Source of the DNA: Lachnospiraceae bacterium
Lineage (GTDB): Bacteria; Bacillota; Clostridia; Lachnospirales; Lachnospiraceae
DNA: 64,000 bases
Assembly (NCBI GenBank): GCA_017405805.1
Contig: JAFQZU010000039.1
Coordinates: forward strand, 1-64,000
Direction of reading: 5' to 3'
Every line of letters starts with the position of its first letter. Position 1 is the first letter of the stretch. Below are positions 1-8,534 of the stretch, piece after piece. The notes beneath the pieces were generated by a model. That model had not been told where the DNA came from, searched no databases, and saw only the letters and a list, made by a program, of their open reading frames with translations. A program made the translations under genes and the position numbers.

Positions 1-53
1 TGCCATGCCTGAAGCTTTCGCTCGAGACGCAATACGAGAACTGCACCCAGAAT

Positions 54-82
54 TTGACGGTACCATCAGCTTATTATAGTAT
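54..82 (+). promoter_or_regulatory. Sigma-A-type promoter
   Basis: A -35 TTGACG (54-59) and a -10 TAGTAT (77-82) are separated by 17 bp and face the small gene starting at 159. Each box has one or two mismatches to consensus. Nothing recognisable was seen in bases 1-53. Confidence 0.6.
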
Positions 83-121
83 ATCAGAAAAGCTTAACTA
101 AATGTTATCTATCTACCATTG

Positions 122-141
122 GAACCTGTCCCTCTGACTCA
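122..141 (+). repeat. Dispersed 20-bp repeat, copy 1
   Basis: GAACCTGTCCCTCTGACTCA lies in the leader of the gene at 159. It recurs without mismatch at 2946-2965 in the lacI leader. Confidence 0.7.
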
Positions 142-158
142 AGATTGAGAGGTGCTCT

Positions 159-386
159 ATGTTCGGATTTTCTATTTTCAAGAAGAAGCCCACCCGCAAA
201 ACCTATGACCCTGCCGTACTCACACCGGTCATCCGGGCGGGGATCTGCACAGGGGAAAAGACCGCGGGATTTGTGGAGAACGAGACGGGGCACTTCCGGG
301 AAGTCATGCTGATCAAAGGAGATGACGATCTGGAAGAGTTCAGGAGACTGTATGGGATCGAAGGCGATATTAAGACGATCTATTAG
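159..386 (+). CDS. Small conserved hypothetical protein (75 aa)
   Basis: I assign no function. The protein is 75 residues, opens with a basic stretch (KKKPTRK, residues 9-15) and has an ICTGEKTAGF segment around residues 29-38, then an acidic DDDLEEFRRLYG segment. There is no signal peptide or membrane helix. From memory, similar short proteins in Lachnospiraceae are sometimes labelled aspartate dehydrogenase, but this one is far too short to be that enzyme. The ATG follows GAGAGGTG by 5 nt and sits about 75 bp downstream of a good promoter, so it is probably monocistronic. Its stop codon lies in a 16-bp tandem duplication that leads into a terminator hairpin. Confidence 0.7.
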   Translation: MFGFSIFKKKPTRKTYDPAVLTPVIRAGICTGEKTAGFVENETGHFREVMLIKGDDDLEEFRRLYGIEGDIKTIY

Positions 387-409
387 ACCTTAGATCTATT
401 AGACCTTAG
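378..409. repeat. 16-bp perfect tandem duplication over a stop codon
   Basis: ATCTATTAGACCTTAG occurs at 378-393 and again at 394-409. The first copy contains the TAG stop of the small gene, and the end of the second forms the start of the terminator stem. Confidence 0.85.
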
Positions 410-450
410 AGGTCGTTTTGCGTGCAAATGACCTCTAAGGTCATTTTGCG
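402..450. terminator. Intrinsic terminator between convergent genes
   Basis: A 13-bp perfect stem GACCTTAGAGGTC (402-414) pairs with 430-442 and is followed by ATTTTGCG. It lies between the convergent gene ends at 386 and 463. Confidence 0.7.
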
Positions 451-462
451 CTATTTTGCGCG

Positions 463-1179
463 TCACAGACAGCCGCCGATATATCTAAGATACGCAGCAG
501 CTTCCTCCTGCCGGGGGGTGTTCGCAATAACGCCGAGATACAGCTCACCGTCAAAACCGGCGTCTCTGAACAGCGGAAGCGTGGAGACGGCGAGCGCGTT
601 GGGAACCATCTCTGCAGTGTACTCTTCGATTTCCGCGTTTCCAAGCAGATAATCCAGGGAGTTGTCGGAAAGAGTGACCTCATTTTCTGTCAGGAGCGGG
701 GAGAGCGCATCGGGCAGAGAGGAGAGGTCCAGAAGATAGCCCTGTTTTGAAAAGATGTCATAGGCCTCCCGGTTCATCAGCACAAGGTCCAGCTCCTGCG
801 CGTTGATGGCGCCGTCCAGTTTCATTTTGGAGGCAAAGGCAAATTCATGATTCAGGGTGTCCGGATTTTCCGACAGGTAGAGGTCGCGGTAGAGATATAT
901 TTCCTGCCGGCGCTCATTGAAGCCTGCGGCAGTAAGGAAACCAGAGGTCAGCTGTTTTTCCGTGTCCTCGCTGAAAGAGACACCGATCGCGGCGAGATAC
1001 AGCACCGGTTCTTTTTTGGTCAGAGAACGGTGAAGGAGCGAGAGGAGGATCAATAAGACCGTCACGCACAGTAGGATCTGCCATTTGTAATAGGTAAAGA
1101 TGTGCTCCGCCTTTTTGGCGGGGCTCATAGATTGAAAAGCCGCCTTATTGGCGGCTTTTTCCTGTTCAGACAGTTTCAT
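463..1179 (-). CDS. Hypothetical single-pass membrane protein next to YesL
   Basis: This 238-residue protein has a polar N-terminus, one membrane helix around residues 33-49 and a long probably extracytoplasmic domain. I do not recognise the family. The order (basic cytoplasmic stretch, helix, roughly 190-residue outer domain) suggests a membrane-anchored sensor or transport accessory, which is inference only. The start chosen is the ATG at 1179 behind AGGAGAGG; an upstream in-frame ATG at 1212 lacks that site. It overlaps the end of the yesL-like gene by 14 bp and is the last gene of a lacI-yesL-orf operon, so it is probably co-expressed with the fructan locus regulator. Confidence 0.7.
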   Translation of the reverse strand: MKLSEQEKAANKAAFQSMSPAKKAEHIFTYYKWQILLCVTVLLILLSLLHRSLTKKEPVLYLAAIGVSFSEDTEKQLTSGFLTAAGFNERRQEIYLYRDLYLSENPDTLNHEFAFASKMKLDGAINAQELDLVLMNREAYDIFSKQGYLLDLSSLPDALSPLLTENEVTLSDNSLDYLLGNAEIEEYTAEMVPNALAVSTLPLFRDAGFDGELYLGVIANTPRQEEAAAYLRYIGGCL

Positions 1180-1843
1180 GAGGTTCCTCTCCTTCCTGCT
1201 CTTCCTCCGCATTGTCCTCCGGTGTGCCGGAGACGGAGATTAGGAGGCTGTTGAGAAGATAGGCGCTGATCATTGCGCACAGGCCTTCACCGAACACGAT
1301 CAGCGGCGTGAACCATGCGACCACGACGAAGAACATGGCAAAGTGGACGGCAAATATCATAATTGTCGCGAACAAATAGTGCGTGCCGATCAGAAAAGAG
1401 TTCTTCAGCATCGCTGTGTTGGTGTTGTTCACGCTTGCCAGCAGCGGAAAGATGTATTCCAGCACGATCACATACATGACTGCCGCCGCAATCACTAATG
1501 CAAGAATCAGCGTCCAGAACACGGCTGTACCACCGGTGGAATTTTTGCGCAGATGATAGAGGATATAGGCGTCAGCGCCGAGAAAGAGGCCGACGCCGAG
1601 CAGGATCAGCCAGAGCTGTGTCGCCTGCTTGAAATTCTCCCGGAAGGAACGAAAGAACATCCTGGCGGGATAAGACTCCTCTCCGCGAACGATCTTCAGA
1701 CTCGCGTAGTAGAGCGCTGTGGTGGAAGCGCCGATGGTGAAAATCGGAAGGGAGCAAAAAAACCAGAGCAGATTCAGGAAACAGCTGTAGCACAGCATCA
1801 TGACCACCTGGCTGAATTTGCTCTCATAAGAAAATAACCGCAT
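1166..1843 (-). CDS. YesL-like DUF624 membrane protein
   Basis: The protein has 225 residues and about five hydrophobic helices: residues 15-40, a pair around 78-95 and 108-130, and a pair around 155-180 and 185-205. It ends in a Glu-rich tail. The opening LFSYESKFSQ..N..WF.CSLPIFTIGASTTALYY pattern is typical of the DUF624/YesL family, small membrane proteins usually encoded beside LplB/LplC-type sugar ABC transporters and of unproven function. The ATG at 1843 follows AAGGAGCC by 6 nt. It starts 18 bp after the lacI stop and overlaps the next gene by 14 bp, so the three genes form an operon. The neighbouring transporter is encoded divergently. Confidence 0.85.
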   Translation of the reverse strand: MRLFSYESKFSQVVMMLCYSCFLNLLWFFCSLPIFTIGASTTALYYASLKIVRGEESYPARMFFRSFRENFKQATQLWLILLGVGLFLGADAYILYHLRKNSTGGTAVFWTLILALVIAAAVMYVIVLEYIFPLLASVNNTNTAMLKNSFLIGTHYLFATIMIFAVHFAMFFVVVAWFTPLIVFGEGLCAMISAYLLNSLLISVSGTPEDNAEEEQEGEEPHETV

Positions 1844-1861
1844 TATAAGGGCTCCTTCATT

Positions 1862-2905
1862 CTATTCTGCAATCCGGGTCGAGTCACGGTAGATCAGTTC
1901 GGTTTCGGTATGGACGACGCGATAATCAAGTGAGGGCTCCTGTACACGGCTTTCAAGAAGCCGCAGAGCGACGACAGCCATCACTTGCGTATGTATGTGA
2001 ACGGTACTGAGAGAGGGGCGGATGATGCGCGATTCCGCTGAGTCGTCAAAACCAAGGACCCGGACATCCTGCGGCACGAACTTGCCGATGGCAAAAAGGT
2101 TCCGGATCAGATCTCCCGCCACAAAGTCGTTGGCACAAATAAAAACATCCGGCAGTTCTTCCAGTTCAGAGATCGTTTCGATGATTTCCTCCGCATGATT
2201 AGTGCAAAAGATATATTTCTCCTCTGCCGGGACGCCATTCATCAGCATGGCAAGCCGGAAAGCGGCGTAGCGTTCATAAAATGACTGACAGTGGTTATAG
2301 TCTCCCACGAAGCCGATGCGCCTTTGTCCGGCGGCGATCATTTCATTGACAAAGCGGGTGATCTCGGTCGTGTTGTCCATATAGAGCTGGTCAGCGGGCA
2401 GTGAAAGTCCGCTGCTCTTGGGAGGGCCGTCCACGAACAGCACCGGGACATTGAGATCGCAGATCATCCGGTCATAATCGTAGTCAAACATTTCGATGCA
2501 TACAATAGCCCTTGCCTGTTCCGGGCGGAAGGTAAAAGGAAGTGTTTTCGTCCGCAGATTTTCTTCCGTGACCCGGTGTGTGTTCATCGTGTAGCCGAGC
2601 CGGGAGATCTCCAGCTGGAATTTGTCCAGCATAGTGGAGGCAAAGTGAGATTGTGTCAGAAAAACGGAGGTCAGAAGAGCAACTTCGCCGTTATACTGGG
2701 GAACCTCCGAATTATGATCCGAAGATTCTGCATTCGTAGGAGAGTTGAAATATGAGAACTGTTTATAGCCCATCTCAAAGGCTTTATGGAGAATCCTCTC
2801 CCGCGTAGACTCGGCGATGCCATTGGAGTTATTGATGGCTTTGGACACAGTATTGCGGGAGACGCCGAGCTCATCTGCAATATCCTGTATTGTTACCCTC
2901 TTCAT
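1862..2905 (-). CDS. LacI-family transcriptional regulator
   Basis: The first 25 residues form a classic LacI helix-turn-helix (VTIQDIADELGVSRNTVSKA), followed by a hinge and a sugar-binding-protein-like effector domain (about residues 60-345) containing the usual GFDDS segment near residue 285. The 347-residue length is normal. The ATG at 2905 has AGGTGG upstream; a GTG at 2920 in the same frame has a poorer site. The gene is divergent from the sugar transporter/GH32 operon, so it is most simply the local repressor responding to sucrose, fructose or fructan breakdown products. The palindromes downstream of the transporter promoter are candidate operators. Confidence 0.93.
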   Translation of the reverse strand: MKRVTIQDIADELGVSRNTVSKAINNSNGIAESTRERILHKAFEMGYKQFSYFNSPTNAESSDHNSEVPQYNGEVALLTSVFLTQSHFASTMLDKFQLEISRLGYTMNTHRVTEENLRTKTLPFTFRPEQARAIVCIEMFDYDYDRMICDLNVPVLFVDGPPKSSGLSLPADQLYMDNTTEITRFVNEMIAAGQRRIGFVGDYNHCQSFYERYAAFRLAMLMNGVPAEEKYIFCTNHAEEIIETISELEELPDVFICANDFVAGDLIRNLFAIGKFVPQDVRVLGFDDSAESRIIRPSLSTVHIHTQVMAVVALRLLESRVQEPSLDYRVVHTETELIYRDSTRIAE

Positions 2906-2945
2906 ATTGTCAAGACCCACCTATTGTTTATTTGTTGGAGTCAGT

Positions 2946-2965
2946 GAACCTGTCCCTCTGACTCA
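2946..2965 (+). repeat. Dispersed 20-bp repeat, copy 2
   Basis: Identical to 122-141. Here it lies in the untranslated leader of lacI. With flanking bases it forms a 7-bp inverted repeat (2938-2944 with 2958-2964, GAGTCAG/CTGACTC). Confidence 0.7.
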
Positions 2966-2971
2966 GAATGA

Positions 2972-3001
2972 ATGATACCACATTTAATAAGAAAGCGTCA
3001 A
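2972..3001 (-). promoter_or_regulatory. Promoter of lacI
   Basis: Read on the minus strand: TTGACG (3001-2996), 18 bp, TATCAT (2977-2972). It faces lacI. Confidence 0.6.
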
Positions 3002-3009
3002 ATGGATTT

Positions 3010-3023
3010 TGTGCAAACGCACA
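3010..3023. promoter_or_regulatory. Possible operator upstream of lacI
   Basis: TGTGCAAACGCACA has TGTGC/GCACA half-sites and lies 8 bp upstream of the lacI -35 box. The arms resemble those of the palindromes at 3151-3188. Its role is inferred from position and shared arms. Confidence 0.35.
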
Positions 3024-3106
3024 TATCCGCATATGTTAAATGTGCTGAAATCAGAACGTTTCATTTGTTGCAATCGCCAAAATTACGCACACATCTGTAA
3101 AAAAAA

Positions 3107-3135
3107 TTGACTTATAATGTGAAAATTATTACAAT
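3107..3135 (+). promoter_or_regulatory. Promoter of the sugar transporter operon
   Basis: TTGACT (3107-3112), 17 bp, TACAAT (3130-3135). It precedes the first permease gene by about 100 bp. Confidence 0.7.
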
Positions 3136-3150
3136 TGCACTGTATTAGGG

Positions 3151-3188
3151 GTGCATATGCACATTTTCGTGGTGCGTGCATAGGCACC
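3151..3188. promoter_or_regulatory. Candidate LacI-family operators
   Basis: A perfect 12-bp palindrome GTGCATATGCAC (3151-3162) starts about 16 bp after the -10 box, where a repressor would block initiation or early elongation. A second dyad, GGTGC (3171-3175) with GCACC (3184-3188), follows. Confidence 0.5.
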
Positions 3189-3236
3189 TATAACTGATTT
3201 TTGCACCATAAAATATAGAGGAAGGGAGGATAATCA

Positions 3237-4181
3237 ATGAAAAACAACCCGGATTCCGTTGCGGCCGGAAGCAGCGGAAATTCAAAAATGCATAACGCAT
3301 TAGTCTATTTCCGGCAGCATTGGCAGCTGTATGTGATCTTTATGCTGCCAGCGTTCCTGTTGACGATCATTTTCCGCTACATTCCTATGGGCGGCATAGC
3401 GATCGCCTTCACGGAATACAACCCTATTCGAGGCATTTTGGGCAGTGAATGGGTTGGTTTCGAGCATTTCCAGCGTTTTCTTTCATCACCGGACTTTTTG
3501 AGGTATCTGGTAAATACCCTGAAGCTGAGTGTATTCGGACTGCTGTGGGGCTTCCCGGCACCGATCCTGCTGGCATTTCTCCTCAACCGTATCATGAGCG
3601 CCAAGACCAAACAGAAGATCCAGCTCGTGCTCTACATGCCGAACTTTATCTCTGTTATCGTCCTTTGCGGTATTGTCCGCATTTTGCTGGCTCCCACCGG
3701 TATGTTGAATATGCTGCTCGGAACCTCCTATAACTTCATGACGATGCCGTCTGCCTTCCGGACGATCTATATCGCGTCCGGTATCTGGCAGGGAGCAGGC
3801 TGGGCTTCCATTATCTATACGGCAGCCCTGTCCAATGCAAGTAAGGAGCTGAAAGAGGCTGCGGTTATCGACGGCGCCAATATCATTCAGCAGATCCAGG
3901 CGGTTGAATGGCCTGCTATTAAGGACACCGTCCTGATCCAGTTCATTATGTCTGTCGGTAACATTATGTCCGTCGGTTTTGAAAAGGCGTACGCGCTGCA
4001 GACCGACCTGAACCTGAACGCTTCGGAGATCATTTCCACTTACGTGTACAAGAAGGGTCTTCTGGACGGAGACTACGGCTTCTCAACCGCCGTCGGTCTG
4101 TTCAACACAGTCATCAATGTTATCCTTCTGGTCACGATGAACACGCTCGTCAAAAAGATGAATGACGGCAAGGGCATTTAA
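3237..4181 (+). CDS. Sugar ABC transporter permease, LplB type
   Basis: This 314-residue protein has six predicted membrane helices. Its EAA-type cytoplasmic loop ELKEAAVIDGANIIQQIQAVEWP (about residues 205-227) is the contact site for the ATPase. It forms half of the membrane channel of a CUT1-class carbohydrate importer of the LplB branch, with the next gene as partner. The start follows GGGAGG by 8 nt. It is the first gene of the promoter-linked transporter operon, and the adjacent binding protein and GH32 enzyme point to uptake of sucrose, kestose or fructo-oligosaccharides. Confidence 0.93.
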   Translation: MKNNPDSVAAGSSGNSKMHNALVYFRQHWQLYVIFMLPAFLLTIIFRYIPMGGIAIAFTEYNPIRGILGSEWVGFEHFQRFLSSPDFLRYLVNTLKLSVFGLLWGFPAPILLAFLLNRIMSAKTKQKIQLVLYMPNFISVIVLCGIVRILLAPTGMLNMLLGTSYNFMTMPSAFRTIYIASGIWQGAGWASIIYTAALSNASKELKEAAVIDGANIIQQIQAVEWPAIKDTVLIQFIMSVGNIMSVGFEKAYALQTDLNLNASEIISTYVYKKGLLDGDYGFSTAVGLFNTVINVILLVTMNTLVKKMNDGKGI

Positions 4182-4195
4182 GGGAGGTGAAGGAT

Positions 4196-5101
4196 ATGAA
4201 ACCTAAGAAGAAAAGTGAATTTTCAAAACTTCCCTCCGGCGACAAAACTCTGCTGATCATCGCGTATGTGATTCTGGCGCTGTTTCTGATCGCGATCATA
4301 CTGCCGGTCATCTATATCATTCTTGCGTCCTTCATTGATCCGATCACGCTGCAGAACAACGGTCTGACCTTTGATTTTAGCAAGTGGACGCTCACTGCCT
4401 ACGAGAGAGTGCTGAGCAACGGGCAGATCTGGGTCGGTTTTAAAAACGCCCTGATCTACTCGGTCCTCTTCACGATCATCTCGGTCGTGGTGACGCTGCT
4501 GGCAGCGTATCCTATGTCCCGCGCCGATTTCAAGGGAAGAGGCTTCTTCAACACGATCTTCGTGATCACAATGTTTTTTGGCGGCGGCCTGATCCCCACC
4601 TATTTGCTGATCTCGAACCTGGGTATGCTTGATACCATCTGGGCGATCCTGATCCCCGGTGCTTTCAGTGTATGGAATATGATCATCGCCCGTACCTACT
4701 ACATGGGTATTCCCCGTGATCTGCAGGAAGCTGCGGAAATAGACGGCGCCACGGAGATGATCTATTTCTTCCGTATCCTGCTGCCCGTCTGCACGCCGAT
4801 CATCGCCACGATTTCCATGTGGCAGTTCGTCGGTATGTGGAACAGCTATTTTGACGCAATGATCTATCTCAACAGCGCATCCAAGCAGCCTCTGCAGCTG
4901 GTGCTGAGAGCGATCCTGATCCAAAGTCAGCCTGACCCCGGCATGGTCTCGGATATGCAGTCCACTGCTGCCCGTGCGCAGTTAGCTGAACTTTTGAAGT
5001 ATGCGACGATCATCATTTCGAGTCTGCCGCTGATGATCATGTATCCGTTTTTCCAGAAGTACTTTGACAGCGGCATTATGGCCGGCGCAGTTAAAGGCTG
5101 A
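4196..5101 (+). CDS. Sugar ABC transporter permease, LplC type
   Basis: The second channel subunit has 301 residues, six membrane helices and the coupling loop DLQEAAEIDGATEM around residues 178-191. It is in the LplC/AraQ-like class that pairs with LplB-type permeases. The ATG at 4196 follows GGGAGGTG by 7 nt; a GTG nine bases earlier overlaps that site and is less likely. The spacing of 14 bp to the first permease supports co-translation. The binding protein gene follows 55 bp downstream. Confidence 0.93.
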   Translation: MKPKKKSEFSKLPSGDKTLLIIAYVILALFLIAIILPVIYIILASFIDPITLQNNGLTFDFSKWTLTAYERVLSNGQIWVGFKNALIYSVLFTIISVVVTLLAAYPMSRADFKGRGFFNTIFVITMFFGGGLIPTYLLISNLGMLDTIWAILIPGAFSVWNMIIARTYYMGIPRDLQEAAEIDGATEMIYFFRILLPVCTPIIATISMWQFVGMWNSYFDAMIYLNSASKQPLQLVLRAILIQSQPDPGMVSDMQSTAARAQLAELLKYATIIISSLPLMIMYPFFQKYFDSGIMAGAVKG

Positions 5102-5156
5102 GCCGTTATTGCAACGGGTAAGATCAACTGATCAAAAATTAAAAAGGAGTAACAAC

Positions 5157-6863
5157 ATGAAGAGTAAAAAGATTTTAGCACTTGTGCTTGCATCTTCCAT
5201 GGCAGCCGCCATGCTTTCGGGCTGCGGCGGCTCCGGCGGCGCTGCGCCTGCCGCGCAGGTCGAGGATGTGGATCCTGCATCCCTGCAGTTCCCTCTCGCA
5301 GAGAAGGCGGAGATCTCCGGTCTGACCAGATACGCAGCCAACACGGAGTCGGATCCCAACAAGCGCACCATCTACAAGCGCCTTGAGGAGCAGACCAATG
5401 TCCACGTCAACTGGAGCGTGATCCAGGCTGATCAGTGGGGCGACAAGATCCAGCTCGCAATGTCAAACATTAAGGAGCTGCCTGAGTTTATTAACCCCTT
5501 AGGCCTTTCTGACACCGATATCCAGAAGTATGCCAAGCAGGGCGTTATCATTCCGCTCGAGGACTACATCGACAAGTATATGCCGAACCTGCAGAAGGTT
5601 TTCGAGCAGGCACCCGAGTACCGCGATATGTGTACCGACGAGAACGGCCACATCTGGACACTGCCCTGGATCGAGCAGCTTGGCTACGGCAAAACTGCAA
5701 TCCAGACCATCGGAAACATGCCTTTCATCAATGTTGCATGGCTTAAATTCCTTGGCCTTGAGATGCCCAAGACTACCGATGAGTTCGAAAAGGTCCTGAT
5801 CGCTTTCCGCGACAATGCGGACGCACTGAAGAAAGAATTCAACATCGACGGTGAGATCATTCCTATGTCCTGCATTATCGGCGGCGGAAATGAAGACTGC
5901 ACCATCCTGTGCAACGGTTTTGGCGAAGGCTACGGCGATCCCGATTCCGGCCGTCACATCTATATCACTGATGACAAGAAGGTTATCTGCACCGCGCAGA
6001 CGGAAGGCTTCCGCAAGGGCGTGGAATGGCTTCACAAGCTCTACAACGAGAACCTGATCGATCCCGACGCTTTCACACAGGAGTGGTCGACATACGTTGC
6101 AAAGGGCAAATCCGGCAGATACGGCGTTTGCTTCTCCTGGGACGTTGCCAATATCGTTACGATCAGCATGGATGACATCGTCAACAACACCGGCGACTGG
6201 CAGCCCATGCCTATGCTGAAGGCTGATGTCCTCAACCTTTCTCCTCAGCCCGGTTCCTATACTTCCGGTTTCGACCGCGGCCGCGGCGCTGTCCTGACTG
6301 CCAACGCCAAAAACCCTGCCCTGATCTGCGCATGGCTCGACCAGATGTATGCGCCGCTTCAGTCCCCTCAGAACAACTGGGGTACCTACGGCGAAGACGA
6401 TGAGTTCGATATCTTCGTTATGGGAAAGAACGACAAGGGTGAGCCCATGCTCCAGCATGCTCCGCTCGGCGATGCTTCTCCTGTAGAAGTACGTGAAGCT
6501 GAGATGGTTGACGGATGCCTGGCAGTTCTCGACAGCTACTATGGCGAGTACGTCACCTGCCCGGATGACGCCCAGTATCGTCTGAACTGGATCAAGGACA
6601 TTTACACTCCCGATATGCATACCAAGTATGTTTTCCCGAACGTATTCATGTCTGCGGATGATACAAAGACACTGTCCAACCTGAATCCGGATATCGACAA
6701 GTGCATCAAGACCTTCCGCGCCAACGGGATCATGTACGGCTTTACTGACGCTGATTGGGAACAGCTCCAGTCTGATCTGCAGGGCTACAAGGTTGACGAG
6801 TACCTTGCGATCTTCCAGAAGTATGTAGATTCTTCTTCCGAGACGGCTCTGTCCGCCGATTGA
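5157..6863 (+). CDS. Sugar-binding lipoprotein of the ABC importer
   Basis: The 568-residue protein begins with a lipoprotein signal peptide (MKSKKILALVLASS, lipobox LSGC with Cys about residue 23) and then a Gly/Ala linker. The mature part has the size and aromatic-rich pattern of the large family-1 extracellular solute-binding proteins (LipO/LplA type) that accompany LplB/LplC permeases. It would capture an oligosaccharide outside the membrane. The ATG at 5157 follows AAAGGAG; upstream in-frame codons lack a ribosome site and would bury the signal peptide. Codon use is strongly biased toward C/T-ending optimal codons, suggesting high expression. GH32 follows after 12 bp, making a fructo-oligosaccharide the probable ligand. 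Confidence 0.92.
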   Translation: MKSKKILALVLASSMAAAMLSGCGGSGGAAPAAQVEDVDPASLQFPLAEKAEISGLTRYAANTESDPNKRTIYKRLEEQTNVHVNWSVIQADQWGDKIQLAMSNIKELPEFINPLGLSDTDIQKYAKQGVIIPLEDYIDKYMPNLQKVFEQAPEYRDMCTDENGHIWTLPWIEQLGYGKTAIQTIGNMPFINVAWLKFLGLEMPKTTDEFEKVLIAFRDNADALKKEFNIDGEIIPMSCIIGGGNEDCTILCNGFGEGYGDPDSGRHIYITDDKKVICTAQTEGFRKGVEWLHKLYNENLIDPDAFTQEWSTYVAKGKSGRYGVCFSWDVANIVTISMDDIVNNTGDWQPMPMLKADVLNLSPQPGSYTSGFDRGRGAVLTANAKNPALICAWLDQMYAPLQSPQNNWGTYGEDDEFDIFVMGKNDKGEPMLQHAPLGDASPVEVREAEMVDGCLAVLDSYYGEYVTCPDDAQYRLNWIKDIYTPDMHTKYVFPNVFMSADDTKTLSNLNPDIDKCIKTFRANGIMYGFTDADWEQLQSDLQGYKVDEYLAIFQKYVDSSSETALSAD

Positions 6864-6875
6864 TGTTAATGCAAT

Positions 6876-8360
6876 ATGAGAAGTAAAAGGCTCAAAAAAG
6901 CACGAGATTTTGAGAGTAAATATTTACCCTATACAAAGTCTGAACAGCCTGTCTTTCATGTGACGGGCGGAATAGGATGGATCAACGATCCAAACGGCTT
7001 TGCGCCGTACAAGGGAGAATATCACCTGTTCTTCCAGTATTATCCCTATGATACAAAATGGGGTCCGATGCACTGGGGACACGTAAAGACTCGCGACTTT
7101 ATCCGTTGGGACCGACTCCCTGCGGCAATGGCGCCTGACATGGATTATGACAAGGACGGTTGTTTTTCCGGAAGCTCTGTGGAGCTTCCGGACGGACGGC
7201 AGCTCCTCATGTATACAGGCGTGAGAAATGTCCGCAGACGCAACGGAAAGATCGAATACTTTCAGACGCAGTGTCTGGCGGTCGGTGACGGTACGGACTA
7301 TGAGAAGCTTGCCGCCAATCCGGTGATCGACGCGTCGTATCTGCCGGAGGGCGCAAGCGCACACGACTTCCGGGATCCGAAGATCTGGCGTGAGGGAGAC
7401 CGCTTCTATGCTGTCATTGCCAATCGCTGTGATGACGGAAGCGGAACGATTCTTCTCTTTGAAAGTGAAGACGCATTCCACTGGAAGTATGTCAGCCTCC
7501 TGGCCGCGTGTCACAACCAGTACGGCCGCATGTGGGAGTGTCCGGATCTGATCCGTCTGGACGGGAAGGATGTCCTCCTCATCAGCACGCAGGAGATGAA
7601 CGCGGTCGGCCTGGAATTTCATCCCGGCAACGCCAATTTCTGTCTGATCGGGGAGGTCGACCGGAAAGCGCAGCACCTGATTCGCGAAAGTGCACAGGCG
7701 ATCGACTACGGCCTTGACTTCTATGCGCCGCAGACGCTGCTGACAGAGGACGGGCGCCGCGTCATGATTGCCTGGATGCAGAACTGGGAGACCAGTATCT
7801 GCAAAAATGAGGAGCTTCGCTTCTTCGGGCAGATGACCCTGCCTCGTGAACTGTCACTGCGCAACGGGCGTCTCTGCCAGAACCCCGTGCGTGAGCTGGA
7901 TGGATATCGGGGCGTCAGGATCGATTATCGAAACGTGCTCATCAATGGAGAGACTACTCTGCAGGGAATCAACGGGCGCTGTTTGGATATGACAGTCACG
8001 ATCCGTCCCGGAAACGAGAACAGTATGTACAAGTGGTTCCGCCTGAATGTGGCGAAAGACGGAGAGCATTTTACTTTTATCCGTTACAAACCGGAAACGG
8101 GAACCATTAAGGTGGACCGCACGCACAGCGGGTTCCCTCACGATATCGTGAACATCCGGGAATTTCACGTGAACGCCCCGGACAAGGAACTGAAGCTTCG
8201 GATCGTGATGGACCGCTACAGTCTGGAACTGTTCGTAAACGATGGTGAGCAGGCTGCTTCCTTCGTGCTCTATACGCCGCAGCAGGCTGAAGCCATCAGT
8301 TTTTCCGCAGACGGCAATGCGCTGATCGATGTGGAAAAATACGAATTGGTCGTGCATTGA
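6876..8360 (+). CDS. GH32 beta-fructosidase (sucrose/fructan hydrolase)
   Basis: The 494-residue enzyme contains all three GH32 signatures: WINDPNG at residues 35-41 with nucleophile Asp38, the transition-state RDP at 166-168, and WECPD with acid/base Glu221. A five-bladed propeller (about 20-340) is followed by a C-terminal beta-sandwich (about 350-494). It has no signal peptide, so it acts in the cytoplasm on imported sucrose or short fructans. The ribosome site is weak, and translation may be coupled to the binding protein gene, which ends 12 bp upstream. Specificity (invertase, sucrose-6-phosphate hydrolase or exo-fructosidase) cannot be told from sequence alone, but the ABC importer, not a PTS, argues for unphosphorylated substrate. 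Confidence 0.95.
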   Translation: MRSKRLKKARDFESKYLPYTKSEQPVFHVTGGIGWINDPNGFAPYKGEYHLFFQYYPYDTKWGPMHWGHVKTRDFIRWDRLPAAMAPDMDYDKDGCFSGSSVELPDGRQLLMYTGVRNVRRRNGKIEYFQTQCLAVGDGTDYEKLAANPVIDASYLPEGASAHDFRDPKIWREGDRFYAVIANRCDDGSGTILLFESEDAFHWKYVSLLAACHNQYGRMWECPDLIRLDGKDVLLISTQEMNAVGLEFHPGNANFCLIGEVDRKAQHLIRESAQAIDYGLDFYAPQTLLTEDGRRVMIAWMQNWETSICKNEELRFFGQMTLPRELSLRNGRLCQNPVRELDGYRGVRIDYRNVLINGETTLQGINGRCLDMTVTIRPGNENSMYKWFRLNVAKDGEHFTFIRYKPETGTIKVDRTHSGFPHDIVNIREFHVNAPDKELKLRIVMDRYSLELFVNDGEQAASFVLYTPQQAEAISFSADGNALIDVEKYELVVH

Positions 8361-8392
8361 CAGCAAATTATGTTTTTTTATTTCCATGGCGG

Positions 8393-8534
8393 CAGACCAC
8401 TCCACTTTTTGGTCTGACGTCATGAAAAGAAAGGAGGAATAAGCCCTGCTCGGGCTGCGGCAGTGTGGAGACCTGTCGTAACGCACGAGGCGAACAGCCC
8501 GTGCGAGGACGTTCCTTGCGGAGGCAGAACGTCC
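8393..8534 (+). other. Structured leader between GH32 and the transport ATPase
   Basis: This non-coding stretch contains successive dyads: CAGACCA/TGGTCTG (8393-8416), AGCCC/GGGCT (8442-8456), GCACG/CGTGC (8483-8504) and an 8-bp perfect stem GGACGTTC/GAACGTCC (8507-8534). An AAGGAGG at 8431-8437 has no start codon near it. The role is unknown; mRNA processing or differential expression of the ATPase is possible. Confidence 0.5.

Noticed and set aside
1..101. End of an upstream gene at the window start
   Set aside because: Short open stretches to about 79 and 101 exist in two frames, but nothing recognisable supports either, and the promoter at 54-82 overlaps them.
3010..3023. CcpA cre site
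   Set aside because: TGTGCAAACGCACA matches the cre consensus only partly, with the CG off centre, so it is listed only as a weak operator candidate.
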